From NCBI GenBank assembly GCA_020854785.1, contig JAHFZE010000015.1:1-7474 (forward strand): a stretch of DNA of 7,474 nucleotides. Direction: 5' to 3'. Position numbers and translations under genes: made by a program. Of this stretch, positions 1-7,201 are shown piece by piece. The notes below the pieces were generated by a model that did no database searches, had not been told where the DNA came from, and worked only from the letters and a program-made list of their open reading frames with translations. Position 1 is the first letter of the stretch; every line of letters begins with the position of its first letter. Source of the DNA: Methanomethylovorans sp. (GTDB lineage Archaea; Halobacteriota; Methanosarcinia; Methanosarcinales; Methanosarcinaceae).

Positions 1-1
1 G

Positions 2-1105
2 ACCAGGATAGTGGAAATGGATTTTGATAATCTTCAGGTGGTAGTGGAACCGGGGATAGTTCAGGAAAAGCTCAATAAGGCCCTGGAACCATACGGTTTT
101 TTCTTCCCTCCGGACCCCGGAAGTTCTGCAATGTGCACTCTGGGAGGTCTCATCGCCAATAATGGTAGTGGAATGCGCTCTGTGAAATATGGTACAACCC
201 GCAGTTATGTGCTTGGCCTTGAAGTAGTGATGGCAGATGGCAAAATTATAAGAACAGGCTCAAAGACAATGAAAACTGTTGCAGGTTATTCTCTCACTGA
301 CCTCATGGTCGGTTCGGAGGGCACACTTGGAATCATCACCCAGGCAATAATCAAGGTACGTGCTATTCCCAAAGAACGCTCAGTCATATTTGCTTCATTT
401 GATAGCCCTGAACTTGCAGGCAAAGCTGTTGTGAAAGTTCTTTCATCGGGGATCGTTCCTTCTGCATGTGAGATACTGGATGCGAACATTATCAGGGCGA
501 TAAATACCTATGATCCTAAACTAGGTCTTCCGCTTGCTGGAGCTATACTGCTTTTTGAAGTTGATGGTACTGAAGCTGAAGTAAAGGAAGGTGTTGTTCT
601 CATAGTAAAAACATGTGAAGGCTTAGCTTCAGATATCAGGACAGCTTCGGATAAAAAGGAAAGAGATGAGATTTGGGCTGCCCGTAGGCTGGTGGGTGCA
701 GCGATCTCGCGTCTTGACCCTGTGCGTACCAGGGTCTATGTTGGAGAGGATGTTGGTGTTCCCATAAAAGAGATCCCAAGAATGCTACGCAAGGTGGATG
801 AGATATCCAGGGAGTTCAACCTGCCTATCATGACCTACGGTCACATTGGGGATGGCAACCTGCATACAGGTATGTGTATAGATATGCTCAGTGACGAAGA
901 CTGGATAAAGCTGAACGCTGCAGCCGATAAGATCCACCGTACAGCCATTGAGATAGGTGGGACGGTCACTGCGGAACATGGTGTGGGTAGTGCGAGATCA
1001 GAATACATGCGCTTGGAACTTGGCGATGCGCTGGATGTCATGGTCGCGATCAAAAAGGCCCTTGATCCTAAAGGGATACTTAATCCCGGAAAAATGGGTG
1101 TGTGA
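2..1105 (+). CDS. glcD: FAD-linked 2-hydroxyacid (D-lactate/glycolate) dehydrogenase, GlcD family, 5'-truncated by the window edge
   Basis: This flavoprotein subunit probably oxidises a 2-hydroxyacid such as D-lactate or glycolate and passes electrons to the iron-sulfur protein encoded next. The frame is open through the left edge; its first residues (TRIVEMDFDNLQVVVEPG) match the middle of the FAD-binding domain, so roughly the first 90-100 residues lie outside the window and the GTG at 11 is not the true start. Visible FAD-domain (PCMH-type) features are PPDPGSSAMCTLGG and the following NNGSG/YGTT region (about 110-200), then GSEGTLGIIT near 311-340. The C-terminal FAD-oxidase domain carries GHIGDGNLH (839-865) and EHGVG (974-988), and ends in the typical DPKGILNPGK. 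The family is clear; the substrate is not, since D-lactate, glycolate and other 2-hydroxyacid enzymes share these motifs. The stop lies one base before the next ATG, indicating translational coupling. Confidence 0.9.
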   Translation, partial: TRIVEMDFDNLQVVVEPGIVQEKLNKALEPYGFFFPPDPGSSAMCTLGGLIANNGSGMRSVKYGTTRSYVLGLEVVMADGKIIRTGSKTMKTVAGYSLTDLMVGSEGTLGIITQAIIKVRAIPKERSVIFASFDSPELAGKAVVKVLSSGIVPSACEILDANIIRAINTYDPKLGLPLAGAILLFEVDGTEAEVKEGVVLIVKTCEGLASDIRTASDKKERDEIWAARRLVGAAISRLDPVRTRVYVGEDVGVPIKEIPRMLRKVDEISREFNLPIMTYGHIGDGNLHTGMCIDMLSDEDWIKLNAAADKIHRTAIEIGGTVTAEHGVGSARSEYMRLELGDALDVMVAIKKALDPKGILNPGKMGV

Positions 1106-1106
1106 T

Positions 1107-2162
1107 ATGTCCAATCTCGATATGAGATCCATTCTCAAATGTGTACGGTGTGGTACATGCAGGTCAGTATGTCCTGTCTTTGAACAAATGGGCTGGGAAT
1201 CTTCAAGTTCAAGGGGTCGCATGCTTGTTGCACATGGCGTTTCTCAAGGTCTTGAGGCAGATCAGGATGTGCTAAACAGCCTTAACACCTGTACTACCTG
1301 TGGCCTGTGCGAGCAGATGTGTCCATCTGGGGCTTCCCCGGTCCAGGTTGTCCAGGATGCCCGTCACCAGCTTGTCCTGAAGGGAAGGATGACCGATGCT
1401 CAGGCAGCACTACGTGATGCTACTGCCTTAGCTGGTAACCCTCTGGGGGAAAAACAATATCGTCATGCATGGCTTCAAGATCCTACAGATATCAAAGAGC
1501 ACGCTACTTATGTGTTCTTTGTGGGCTGTCTCGGTGCTTACAGGTATCCTGAGCTTACACGCAGGACATTTGATCTGCTTCAGAAGTTCGATGTCACCCT
1601 GATCCCTGAGGAGGTTTGCTGTGGTTCACCCCTGTTCCGTACTGGTTTGGACCCTGATGCTCTTGTGTCTAAAAATCTGGAACAGATAAGAAGGATCGGT
1701 GCGCATACCATCATCACAGGCTGCGCAGGATGTTATACCACTCTTAAGAACGATTATCACAGTGATCTGAAAGTGATGCATGTTTCAGAGTTCCTGTCAG
1801 AGCATCTTCAAGAGATGGACCTCAAACATCTGGACATCACAGTGACCTATCATGATCCCTGCCATCTGGGCAGATGTAATGGCATCTTTGATGCACCCCG
1901 GCAGATCATCACATCTATCTGTGAACTCAAGGAAATGAGATCCCATCACGAGCAATCCCGTTGCTGCGGTGCGGGTGGTGGAGTACTGAAAGGTTACCCC
2001 GACCTGTCTATGGCCCTTTCAAAGAAACGTCTGGAAGAGATACCCGAAGGTGTGGATTATCTCGTCACTTCCTGTCCTCTGTGCAGGACAAATCTCCAGC
2101 GTGGAGGGCCTAATGTAGAAGTAATTGATATCCTGGACCTGCTGGAAATGGCAATGAAATAG
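1107..2162 (+). CDS. glcF: GlcF/HdrD-like iron-sulfur oxidoreductase with two [4Fe-4S] ferredoxin motifs and two CCG domains
   Basis: The protein has 351 residues and is the likely electron-accepting partner of the GlcD-like subunit. Two ferredoxin-type motifs are complete: C12-C15-C18-C22 and C62-C65-C68-C72, each last Cys followed by Pro. Two complete cysteine-rich CCG domains follow: C141...C171-C172...C206-C209 and C252...C286-C287...C323-C326, the pattern that in HdrB/HdrD holds noncubane clusters. No membrane segment is seen, so it is probably cytoplasmic or peripheral. The ATG at 1107 was chosen because it sits one base after the glcD stop and opens directly into the first cluster motif. 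The frame is open back to 957, but that upstream part overlaps glcD and translates to unrelated sequence. It is somewhat shorter than bacterial GlcF (about 400 aa). Function could be glycolate/lactate oxidation or an HdrD-like role with thiol/disulfide electron carriers; sequence alone does not decide. Confidence 0.88.
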   Translation: MSNLDMRSILKCVRCGTCRSVCPVFEQMGWESSSSRGRMLVAHGVSQGLEADQDVLNSLNTCTTCGLCEQMCPSGASPVQVVQDARHQLVLKGRMTDAQAALRDATALAGNPLGEKQYRHAWLQDPTDIKEHATYVFFVGCLGAYRYPELTRRTFDLLQKFDVTLIPEEVCCGSPLFRTGLDPDALVSKNLEQIRRIGAHTIITGCAGCYTTLKNDYHSDLKVMHVSEFLSEHLQEMDLKHLDITVTYHDPCHLGRCNGIFDAPRQIITSICELKEMRSHHEQSRCCGAGGGVLKGYPDLSMALSKKRLEEIPEGVDYLVTSCPLCRTNLQRGGPNVEVIDILDLLEMAMK

Positions 2163-2181
2163 TTCTCATTGTCTTTCTTTT
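2163..2181 (+). terminator. Possible T-rich terminator for the glcD-glcF operon
   Basis: Directly after the glcF stop the + strand is pyrimidine-rich with runs of T and no stem-loop. Archaeal RNA polymerase can terminate at T-rich stretches of this kind. The tract lies inside the 3' end of the convergent ygiQ gene, so its composition may partly reflect Lys/Arg codons on the other strand. Confidence 0.3.
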
Positions 2182-4019
2182 CCCCTCGGTGGCCTTCTGA
2201 TAAGGCAGTTCCAGCTATTGCCAACCAGGTCCAGTCTGTTCGCACGTTTGAGCCCTTCGTAGACAAGCATTTGATTCTGAGGATCCTTATAGCGTAAAAA
2301 AGCTCTCTGTATCATTTTGTCTTTTCTGGAAGTTGCGACATAGATGTTCTTGCCTGTGAAAGGATCGATCCCTGTATGGAACATGCATGTGGCAGCAGTC
2401 ATGGGCGTGGGTGTGAAATCCTGCACCTGTTCTGTGTATCTTCCCGTATCCCTGATGTACTCTGCAGTTTCGATCATGTTGTTAAGGGTACATCCAGGAT
2501 GACCGGACATCAAAAATGCTACAAGGTACTGGTCTTTTCCCAGTTTCCTATTGATCTCCTTGTATTTCTGCTGGAACTTTTCAAATATTTCCCGGCGGGG
2601 TTTTTTCATGGCATCAGTGACTGCATTGCAGTAATGTTCAGGTGCTACCTTCAGCTGTCCGCTGACGTGATGGGCACACAGTTCTTCCATATACTGTTCA
2701 TCTAGGAGGGCCAGATCGTAACGTACGCCATACCCGACGAAAACCTTTGATATACCGGGTATTTCCCGCAGCCTTCTCATCAACTCTATCAGTTTCTTAT
2801 GGCTTGTATTAAGTGAGGGGCAGGCTTCAGGATAAATACATAATTTGTCCGTACATGTCCCTTTCTTTTCCCACTTTGCGCATTCCATCCCATACATGTT
2901 AGCAGAGGGCCCACCAAGGCCGTTGATGATACCTTTGAAGCCCTTGATCTTCTTAAACCCTTCAGCTTCTCTCATGATCGATCCAATGCTGCGACTTGAG
3001 ATCGTTCTTCCTTGGTGCAGGACTATAGCACAGAAAGAGCAGGAACCAAAACATCCTCTGTGGGTAGTGATAGAGAACCTGGCCATGTCAAGGGCAGGTA
3101 TGGGTTCCTTGTATGATGGATGTGCACTTCTGGTATAGGGCAGCTCATACACATGGTCCAGCTCTTTTTCATTAAGAGGACGCATGGGCTTGTTCTGTAT
3201 GATCACTGTTTTGGGATGGGCCTGTACTATCCCTCTTCCCCTTACGGGGTCCTGCTCATCGAATGTGAGCTTGAACGCTTTTGAATAGAGCACTTTGTCC
3301 TGTAAGACTTCGGTGTAGGAAGGTATCTCGATATTGTTCCTGAGCATTTCCTCTTTTTTTTCCTTCCATATTTTGACTTCCATTTTCCAGACAGTGCCTT
3401 CAATGTCAGTTATGTCTTTTACCGGTACGCCTTTATCTAGGCTTTCTGCTATCTGAAGTATCTGCAATTCTCCCATGCCATAGACCAGGAGGTCGGCAGG
3501 TGTGTCCGCCAGAATGGACTGGCGCACTTTGTCCGACCAATAGTCGTATTGAGCAAAACGGCGCAAAGAAGCTTCTATGCCACCAATCACCAGAGGTACA
3601 TCAGGGTATGCTTCCCGTAGCCTGTTGGAATATACAATAGTTGCTCTGTTCGGTCTCATTCCGGGTTTATTGCCAGGGGAATATGCATCTTCATGGCGCA
3701 ACCTCTGTGAAGGTGTATAGTTGCTCACCATTGAGTCTGTATTTCCTCCACTTACAGCAAAGAACAGGCGTGGCTTTCCTAATTTTTTAAAGTCTTCCAC
3801 ATTATCCCATTTAGGTTGTGCAATAATACCTACTCTGTATCCGGCATCTTCAAGGACCCTGCCGATGATGGCCGTTCCAAACCCTGGATGATCTACGTAG
3901 GCATCCCCGGTAACAATGATCACGTCCAGTTCTTCCCAGCCTCTTTGCTTCACCTCTTTTAGGTCCATTGGGAGGAACTGTGAAACAAATGAATTCTGTT
4001 CTTTCTTTTTGAATATCAT
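2166..4019 (-). CDS. ygiQ: YgiQ family (UPF0313) radical SAM protein
   Basis: This is a 617-residue radical SAM protein of unknown reaction. The N-terminal YgiQ/Radical_SAM_N-type region contains VTGDAYVDHPGFG (about residues 36-48) and GGIEASLRRFAQYDYWSD (about 146-163), both typical of the family. The SAM-binding [4Fe-4S] motif CxxxCxxC is C323-C327-C330 within THRGCFGSCSFC. A second cysteine group follows at C380, C389, C394 and C400. The C-terminal part (DFTPTPMTAATCMFHTGIDP onwards) matches the DUF3362-like tail and ends in a basic segment, so the protein appears full length. The ATG at 4019 lies 2 bases after the stop of the upstream hydrolase gene, suggesting coupled translation; a TTG two codons earlier (4025) overlaps that stop and is less likely. 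Close relatives in Methanosarcina are annotated UPF0313 (from memory). Its substrate is not established. Confidence 0.9.
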   Translation of the reverse strand: MIFKKKEQNSFVSQFLPMDLKEVKQRGWEELDVIIVTGDAYVDHPGFGTAIIGRVLEDAGYRVGIIAQPKWDNVEDFKKLGKPRLFFAVSGGNTDSMVSNYTPSQRLRHEDAYSPGNKPGMRPNRATIVYSNRLREAYPDVPLVIGGIEASLRRFAQYDYWSDKVRQSILADTPADLLVYGMGELQILQIAESLDKGVPVKDITDIEGTVWKMEVKIWKEKKEEMLRNNIEIPSYTEVLQDKVLYSKAFKLTFDEQDPVRGRGIVQAHPKTVIIQNKPMRPLNEKELDHVYELPYTRSAHPSYKEPIPALDMARFSITTHRGCFGSCSFCAIVLHQGRTISSRSIGSIMREAEGFKKIKGFKGIINGLGGPSANMYGMECAKWEKKGTCTDKLCIYPEACPSLNTSHKKLIELMRRLREIPGISKVFVGYGVRYDLALLDEQYMEELCAHHVSGQLKVAPEHYCNAVTDAMKKPRREIFEKFQQKYKEINRKLGKDQYLVAFLMSGHPGCTLNNMIETAEYIRDTGRYTEQVQDFTPTPMTAATCMFHTGIDPFTGKNIYVATSRKDKMIQRAFLRYKDPQNQMLVYEGLKRANRLDLVGNSWNCLIRRPPRGKERQ

Positions 4020-4021
4020 AG

Positions 4022-4666
4022 TCAAATGATCTTGAATATACTTTTAGCCATCCGGTATGATAGTTCTATCTGTCGCTTCACATTGTCAGAAGTAGGGTCC
4101 CCATGTCCCGGATACATTGTACTTACTTCCAGCTGTGTAAGTTTCTGTATGGATCCACTTATCTTTGCAGAGTTACCGCCTATAAAATCAGTGCGTCCGA
4201 TGCTGCCCTGAGGGAATACCGTATCTCCTGAGAACAACGATTTTGATACCGGTTCATAAAGACATATACCTCCGGGTGTATGCCCGGGTGTATGTATAAT
4301 TTGCAGATGCTCTTCATTTCCGATGGGTATGCTTTCTCCGTCATCCAGCAGGACATCAGGCTCAAAAGAAGGTGCTCTGCTATCAAAGGCTGCAGCTGCG
4401 CTGGCTTCATCGTGATGTAACAATTCTACATCGTCCTTGTGGATAGCTATACGCGCCCCGCTTTTTCTGGCAATGGCCTCTGCAGCTGCAGTATGGTCAT
4501 AGTGGCAATGGGTAAGAACGATGAGTTCAAGGTTATGGATGTCTATGTTCTTCTCTATCTCGGATATCAAGGCGTTTGTGTTAATGCCTGTATCTATCAG
4601 CACTTTGCCATTGACAAGATAAGAATTCGCATCATAGTATCCCGTATGGAATTTCTTTACTTGCAT
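4022..4666 (-). CDS. Metallo-beta-lactamase-fold hydrolase (glyoxalase II-like)
   Basis: This 214-residue cytoplasmic MBL-fold hydrolase has a complete two-metal site: H53-x-H55-x-D57-H58 (THCHYDH), H129 (HTPGHTPGG), D148 (FSGDTVF) and H188 (YPGHGDP). The GRTDF segment after the bridging Asp is common in the glyoxalase II/YcbL-like branch, so thioester hydrolysis is plausible, but the real substrate cannot be read from sequence. The ATG at 4666 was chosen because an AAGGA-type ribosome site lies about 8 bases before it and the homologous part starts there. A TTG at 4687 would add seven residues and leave only 10 bases after tatD. The gene is second in the leftward tatD-MBL-ygiQ cluster, 31 bases after tatD and 2 bases before ygiQ, which suggests one transcript. 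Confidence 0.87.
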   Translation of the reverse strand: MQVKKFHTGYYDANSYLVNGKVLIDTGINTNALISEIEKNIDIHNLELIVLTHCHYDHTAAAEAIARKSGARIAIHKDDVELLHHDEASAAAAFDSRAPSFEPDVLLDDGESIPIGNEEHLQIIHTPGHTPGGICLYEPVSKSLFSGDTVFPQGSIGRTDFIGGNSAKISGSIQKLTQLEVSTMYPGHGDPTSDNVKRQIELSYRMAKSIFKII

Positions 4667-4697
4667 ATCTATGTTCCTTGTTTCCAATATATGGTCT

Positions 4698-5456
4698 TTA
4701 GAGGCCGAAAACCCTTATAGTGTTTTTCCTGGTGACTTCAGCTATGTCCATCTCTTGTATTCCTTTTAAGTATGAGATCCATGGCAGGGAATCTGTAATG
4801 AATGCCGGCTCGTTCCTACCTTTGCGAGGGGAAAGGTACGGGCTGTCTGTTTCCAGAAGCATGTGCTCTAACGGGGCCTCCTTTGCAATTTCCTGATGGT
4901 GTTCCGAGAAACATACTAAAGTGGGAATTGAGATGAAATGTCCAGCATCCACTATATTTCGCATGGTCTGGAGATCTCCTCCGTAACAGTGAAATATCAC
5001 TTTGTCAAGGTGTCCTGCTAGTCCCAATGCAACATCTTCTGCTTCTCTGCCGTGTATCACAAGGGGTTTATTGTATCTGTCGGCAAGCTCTATGACCTGT
5101 TTGAACACTTCTATCTGCCTGTTCCTTTCAGCATTTGAATTAAAGTAATGGTAATCTAGTCCTGCCTCTCCTATTCCCACTATCCTGGCAACATTGTCTT
5201 CTATAAAAGCTAACATCTGTCGTACCCTTTCATCAGTGGCTTCTGGTGAAAGGTGGGGGCTGAATCCCAAAGTTGCATGTATATATTCATATCTCTGGGA
5301 AAGCTCAAGACTTGAGATATTGGTCTTTGGATCAACTCCGGAATTGATCATCTGATCAACTCCGATTTTGCGGGCACGCTGTATGGTGTCATCTCTATCC
5401 TTGTTGAATTTTGGGAAATCAAGATGACAGTGAGAGTCTATTACCTGGTGATCCAT
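4698..5456 (-). CDS. tatD: TatD-family metal-dependent hydrolase (putative deoxyribonuclease)
   Basis: The protein has 252 residues, close to the family's usual 250-265. It is a TIM-barrel amidohydrolase-superfamily protein with all expected metal ligands: H9-x-H11 (SHCHLD), E97 (GIGEAGLD), H135 (VIHGRE), H156 (FHCYGG) and D204 (ETDSPYLSP). Characterised relatives are Mg-dependent 3'-5' DNases, but archaeal substrates are mostly untested. The segment after strand 2 reads GFSPH where many bacterial TatDs have GxHPH, a modest variation. The ATG at 5456 has no Shine-Dalgarno sequence; a TATA-like element about 30 bases upstream would give a very short or absent leader. It appears to be the first gene of a leftward operon with the MBL-fold hydrolase and ygiQ, and it is separated from leuA by a terminator. 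The name tatD refers to the family and does not imply a role in protein export. Confidence 0.88.
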   Translation of the reverse strand: MDHQVIDSHCHLDFPKFNKDRDDTIQRARKIGVDQMINSGVDPKTNISSLELSQRYEYIHATLGFSPHLSPEATDERVRQMLAFIEDNVARIVGIGEAGLDYHYFNSNAERNRQIEVFKQVIELADRYNKPLVIHGREAEDVALGLAGHLDKVIFHCYGGDLQTMRNIVDAGHFISIPTLVCFSEHHQEIAKEAPLEHMLLETDSPYLSPRKGRNEPAFITDSLPWISYLKGIQEMDIAEVTRKNTIRVFGL

Positions 5457-5482
5457 GATAGAACATTAATTGTTTGCTATAC

Positions 5483-5490
5483 TCATAAAG
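5483..5490 (-). promoter_or_regulatory. Possible TATA box for the tatD-MBL-ygiQ operon
   Basis: On the minus strand CTTTATGA lies about 27-34 bases before the tatD ATG. A start site about 25 bases downstream of the box centre would fall near 5461, giving an almost leaderless mRNA that agrees with the lack of a ribosome site. The match to the archaeal consensus is moderate and the BRE is weak. Confidence 0.35.
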
Positions 5491-5534
5491 TGAGCGACTC
5501 AGAAGATCTTGGTGGTACAACGCAGTTAGTAGAT

Positions 5535-5570
5535 CTTAAAAGAAAAGAGTCTCCAGGCATTGCTGCCTGG
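5535..5570 (-). terminator. Stem-loop plus T-rich terminator of leuA
   Basis: On the minus strand a perfect 7-bp stem (CCAGGCA/TGCCTGG) with a 4-nt loop (GCAA) starts about 16 bases after the leuA stop (5570-5553). A T-rich run, CTCTTTTCTTTT, follows at 5549-5538. The arrangement resembles an intrinsic terminator and isolates leuA from the tatD operon. In archaea the T-tract probably matters more than the stem. Confidence 0.65.
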
Positions 5571-5585
5571 CAACAGTTTGTAATT

Positions 5586-7097
5586 TTACTGCATATTCCA
5601 CAATTTCTTCTTGTCGAGCAGGATGTTTATGGCTGTTACAAGCGCGTCCACGGATGCTGTCACGATGTCGGTGCTTGCAGCATGGGCTGTCACCACACGT
5701 CCATCTTCGTCCTCTACGCCTATAGTTACCTCGGCAAGAGCATCGGCACCTCCAGTAATGGCTTCAATGCGGAAGTCGCGTATCTTAACCTTTGTATATC
5801 CGGCGATCATTTGCTGTACTGCCTTAACGGCTGCATCTACCGGTCCGGTACCTATGTTGGATGCAACTGCCTCCTCGTCACCAACAATGGCCCTGACCAC
5901 CGCAGTTGGTGTTGTGAGGTTGCTTGTCATTACTGACAGTTCTTTGAGCTTTATTGTTTCGCTGCCAAGGTTCCTTCCCAGTACATCCGATGCAACGGCA
6001 TGCAGATCAGCATCGCAGATCCTTTTTCCTTTGTCAGCGATAGCTTTTATCCTCTTGACTATCTCATCCAGTTGTTCTTCAGTAGTCTGGATTCCTGCAT
6101 CTTCCAGCGATTTCTGAACAGCGTGCTTACCCGCATGTTTACCCAGTACGATCCGTCTTTTGTGACCTACCATCTCTGGTGTCATGATTCCCGGTTCGAA
6201 CGTGTCTGCCTTGGTCAGCACTCCGTGGGTGTGGATGCCAGACTCATGAGCAAAGGCATTCTCACCAACAATGGGCGTGTTCGGAGGTATGTGTATGCCT
6301 GTATATCTTTCTACCATCTTGGACGTTTCAAGTAGATGTTCTGTCTGAATGTTAGTCTTTGCACCATAGATCGATTGCAGGCACATGACCACTTCAGCAA
6401 GATTGGCGTTACCGGCCCTTTCTCCAATACCATTTACAGTCACCTGTATCTGGCTTGCCCCAGCCTCAACTGCCATAAGGCTGTTAGCCACTGCTATTCC
6501 AAAGTCATTGTGGCAATGTACGTCTATGGGAATCTTTACTTCCTTACTGACTGCACCTACCAGCCGGTACATGCGGGAAGGAGACATTATTCCCACAGTA
6601 TCTGGCACGTTGATGATGTCGCACCCTGCTTCCTCTACTGCCTTGTATACTTGTGTGAGGTAATCAATGTCAGTGCGTGTGGCATCCATGGCCGAGAACA
6701 TGCATTTTACGCCATGGTCTTTGATATACTGGACTGCATCAATGGCCATTGTGAGAACTTCTTCTTTGCTCTTCTTTATTGTGTGGATCCTCTGTATGTC
6801 AGATGTGGATACGAATGTGTGTATCATCTCCACACCCGTATCAAGGCATGCATCCAGGTCTTTTGTTAGGACCCTTGCAAGACCACACACGTCCAGTCCA
6901 AGGCCTTCGTTGGCGATAGCTTTTACAGACTGTTTATCTCCATCAGAGGAAATAGGGAATCCGGCTTCAAGGACATCTACTCCAAGCTTGTCCAGTTGCC
7001 TTGCGATCTTCAGCTTCTGGTCATTTGTCAGGGATACCCCGGGCGTCTGTTCGCCATCGCGCAGTGTGGTATCGAAAATAGTTATTTTCTTGTTCAA
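5586..7097 (-). CDS. leuA: 2-isopropylmalate synthase
   Basis: The enzyme condenses acetyl-CoA with 2-oxoisovalerate to 2-isopropylmalate, the first committed step of leucine synthesis in the cytoplasm. As drawn it has 503 residues. The DRE-TIM catalytic barrel starts at FDTTLRDGEQTPG (R13-D14). Metal ligands D14, H194, H196 (VHCHNDFG) and N230 (NGIGERAGN) are present, as are HESGIHTHG (284-292) and GKHAGKHA (319-326). The region from about 385 to 495, including TGPVDAAVKAV and EAITGGADALAEVT, is the regulatory LeuA dimer domain where leucine feedback usually acts. LeuA is preferred over citramalate or homocitrate synthase because of IHTFVSTSDI and HESGIHTHGVL, which fit archaeal LeuA better. 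The start is uncertain: the TTG at 7097 lacks a ribosome site, and a better-placed ATG at 7158 lies in another frame across a T6 run. The gene is monocistronic, with its own promoter region and terminator. Confidence 0.92.
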   Translation of the reverse strand: MNKKITIFDTTLRDGEQTPGVSLTNDQKLKIARQLDKLGVDVLEAGFPISSDGDKQSVKAIANEGLGLDVCGLARVLTKDLDACLDTGVEMIHTFVSTSDIQRIHTIKKSKEEVLTMAIDAVQYIKDHGVKCMFSAMDATRTDIDYLTQVYKAVEEAGCDIINVPDTVGIMSPSRMYRLVGAVSKEVKIPIDVHCHNDFGIAVANSLMAVEAGASQIQVTVNGIGERAGNANLAEVVMCLQSIYGAKTNIQTEHLLETSKMVERYTGIHIPPNTPIVGENAFAHESGIHTHGVLTKADTFEPGIMTPEMVGHKRRIVLGKHAGKHAVQKSLEDAGIQTTEEQLDEIVKRIKAIADKGKRICDADLHAVASDVLGRNLGSETIKLKELSVMTSNLTTPTAVVRAIVGDEEAVASNIGTGPVDAAVKAVQQMIAGYTKVKIRDFRIEAITGGADALAEVTIGVEDEDGRVVTAHAASTDIVTASVDALVTAINILLDKKKLWNMQ

Positions 7098-7110
7098 CAG
7101 CGGTTCTGTG

Positions 7111-7158
7111 TTATAAAAAACGATCCCTCAGTTGTACTTCTGCGCTCATAGTAATCAT
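7111..7158 (-). CDS. 15-codon leader frame or displaced 5' end of leuA
   Basis: The frame encodes MITMSAEVQLRDRFL and stops 13 bases before the leuA TTG. Its ATG falls about 25 bases downstream of the centre of the strong TATA box at 7179-7187, where transcription should start, so it could be read as a leaderless start. It ends within a T6 run (7115-7120). Removing one T would join it to leuA without a stop and give a 523-residue LeuA starting at an ATG. It may therefore be a real leader peptide, the true start of leuA split by a one-base indel or sequencing error, or chance. It has only two leucine codons, so classic leucine attenuation is not well supported. Confidence 0.4.
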   Translation of the reverse strand: MITMSAEVQLRDRFL

Positions 7159-7177
7159 AAAGTTGTGTCCAGTTATA

Positions 7178-7190
7178 GTATTTATAGCTT
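7178..7190 (-). promoter_or_regulatory. leuA promoter: Proximal leuA promoter (BRE/TATA)
   Basis: On the minus strand CTATAAATA (7187-7179) is a near-consensus archaeal TATA box. It is preceded by a purine-rich BRE-like stretch (AAAAAGAAAAG, ending at 7188). The expected start site about 25 bases downstream lies near 7158. Confidence 0.65.
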
Positions 7191-7201
7191 TTCTTTTTAT
7201 C

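Noticed and set aside
957..1106. Upstream extension of the glcF frame to an ATG-like start at 957
   Set aside because: It overlaps glcD entirely, its translation is unlike the family, and the ATG at 1107 sits directly after the glcD stop.
5586..7097. Citramalate synthase (CimA) or homocitrate synthase identity
   Set aside because: The motifs around IHTFVSTSDI, HESGIHTHG and GKHAGKHA fit archaeal LeuA better, though only a tree would settle it.
5424..7116. Several long open frames of 90-177 codons on the + strand opposite leuA
   Set aside because: They mirror leuA's codon structure, show no recognisable motifs, and are composed of the Cys/Ser/Tyr-rich sequence typical of antisense frames; leuA on the other strand has all its catalytic residues.
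7094..7122. T TTT TTA slippery heptamer in phase with the 15-codon leader, suggesting -1 frameshifting into leuA
   Set aside because: A -1 shift runs into TGA at 7096-7094; only a +1 shift or a base deletion joins leuA.
7111..7158. Classic leucine attenuator
   Set aside because: The leader has only two Leu codons, and no competing terminator hairpin is seen before leuA.
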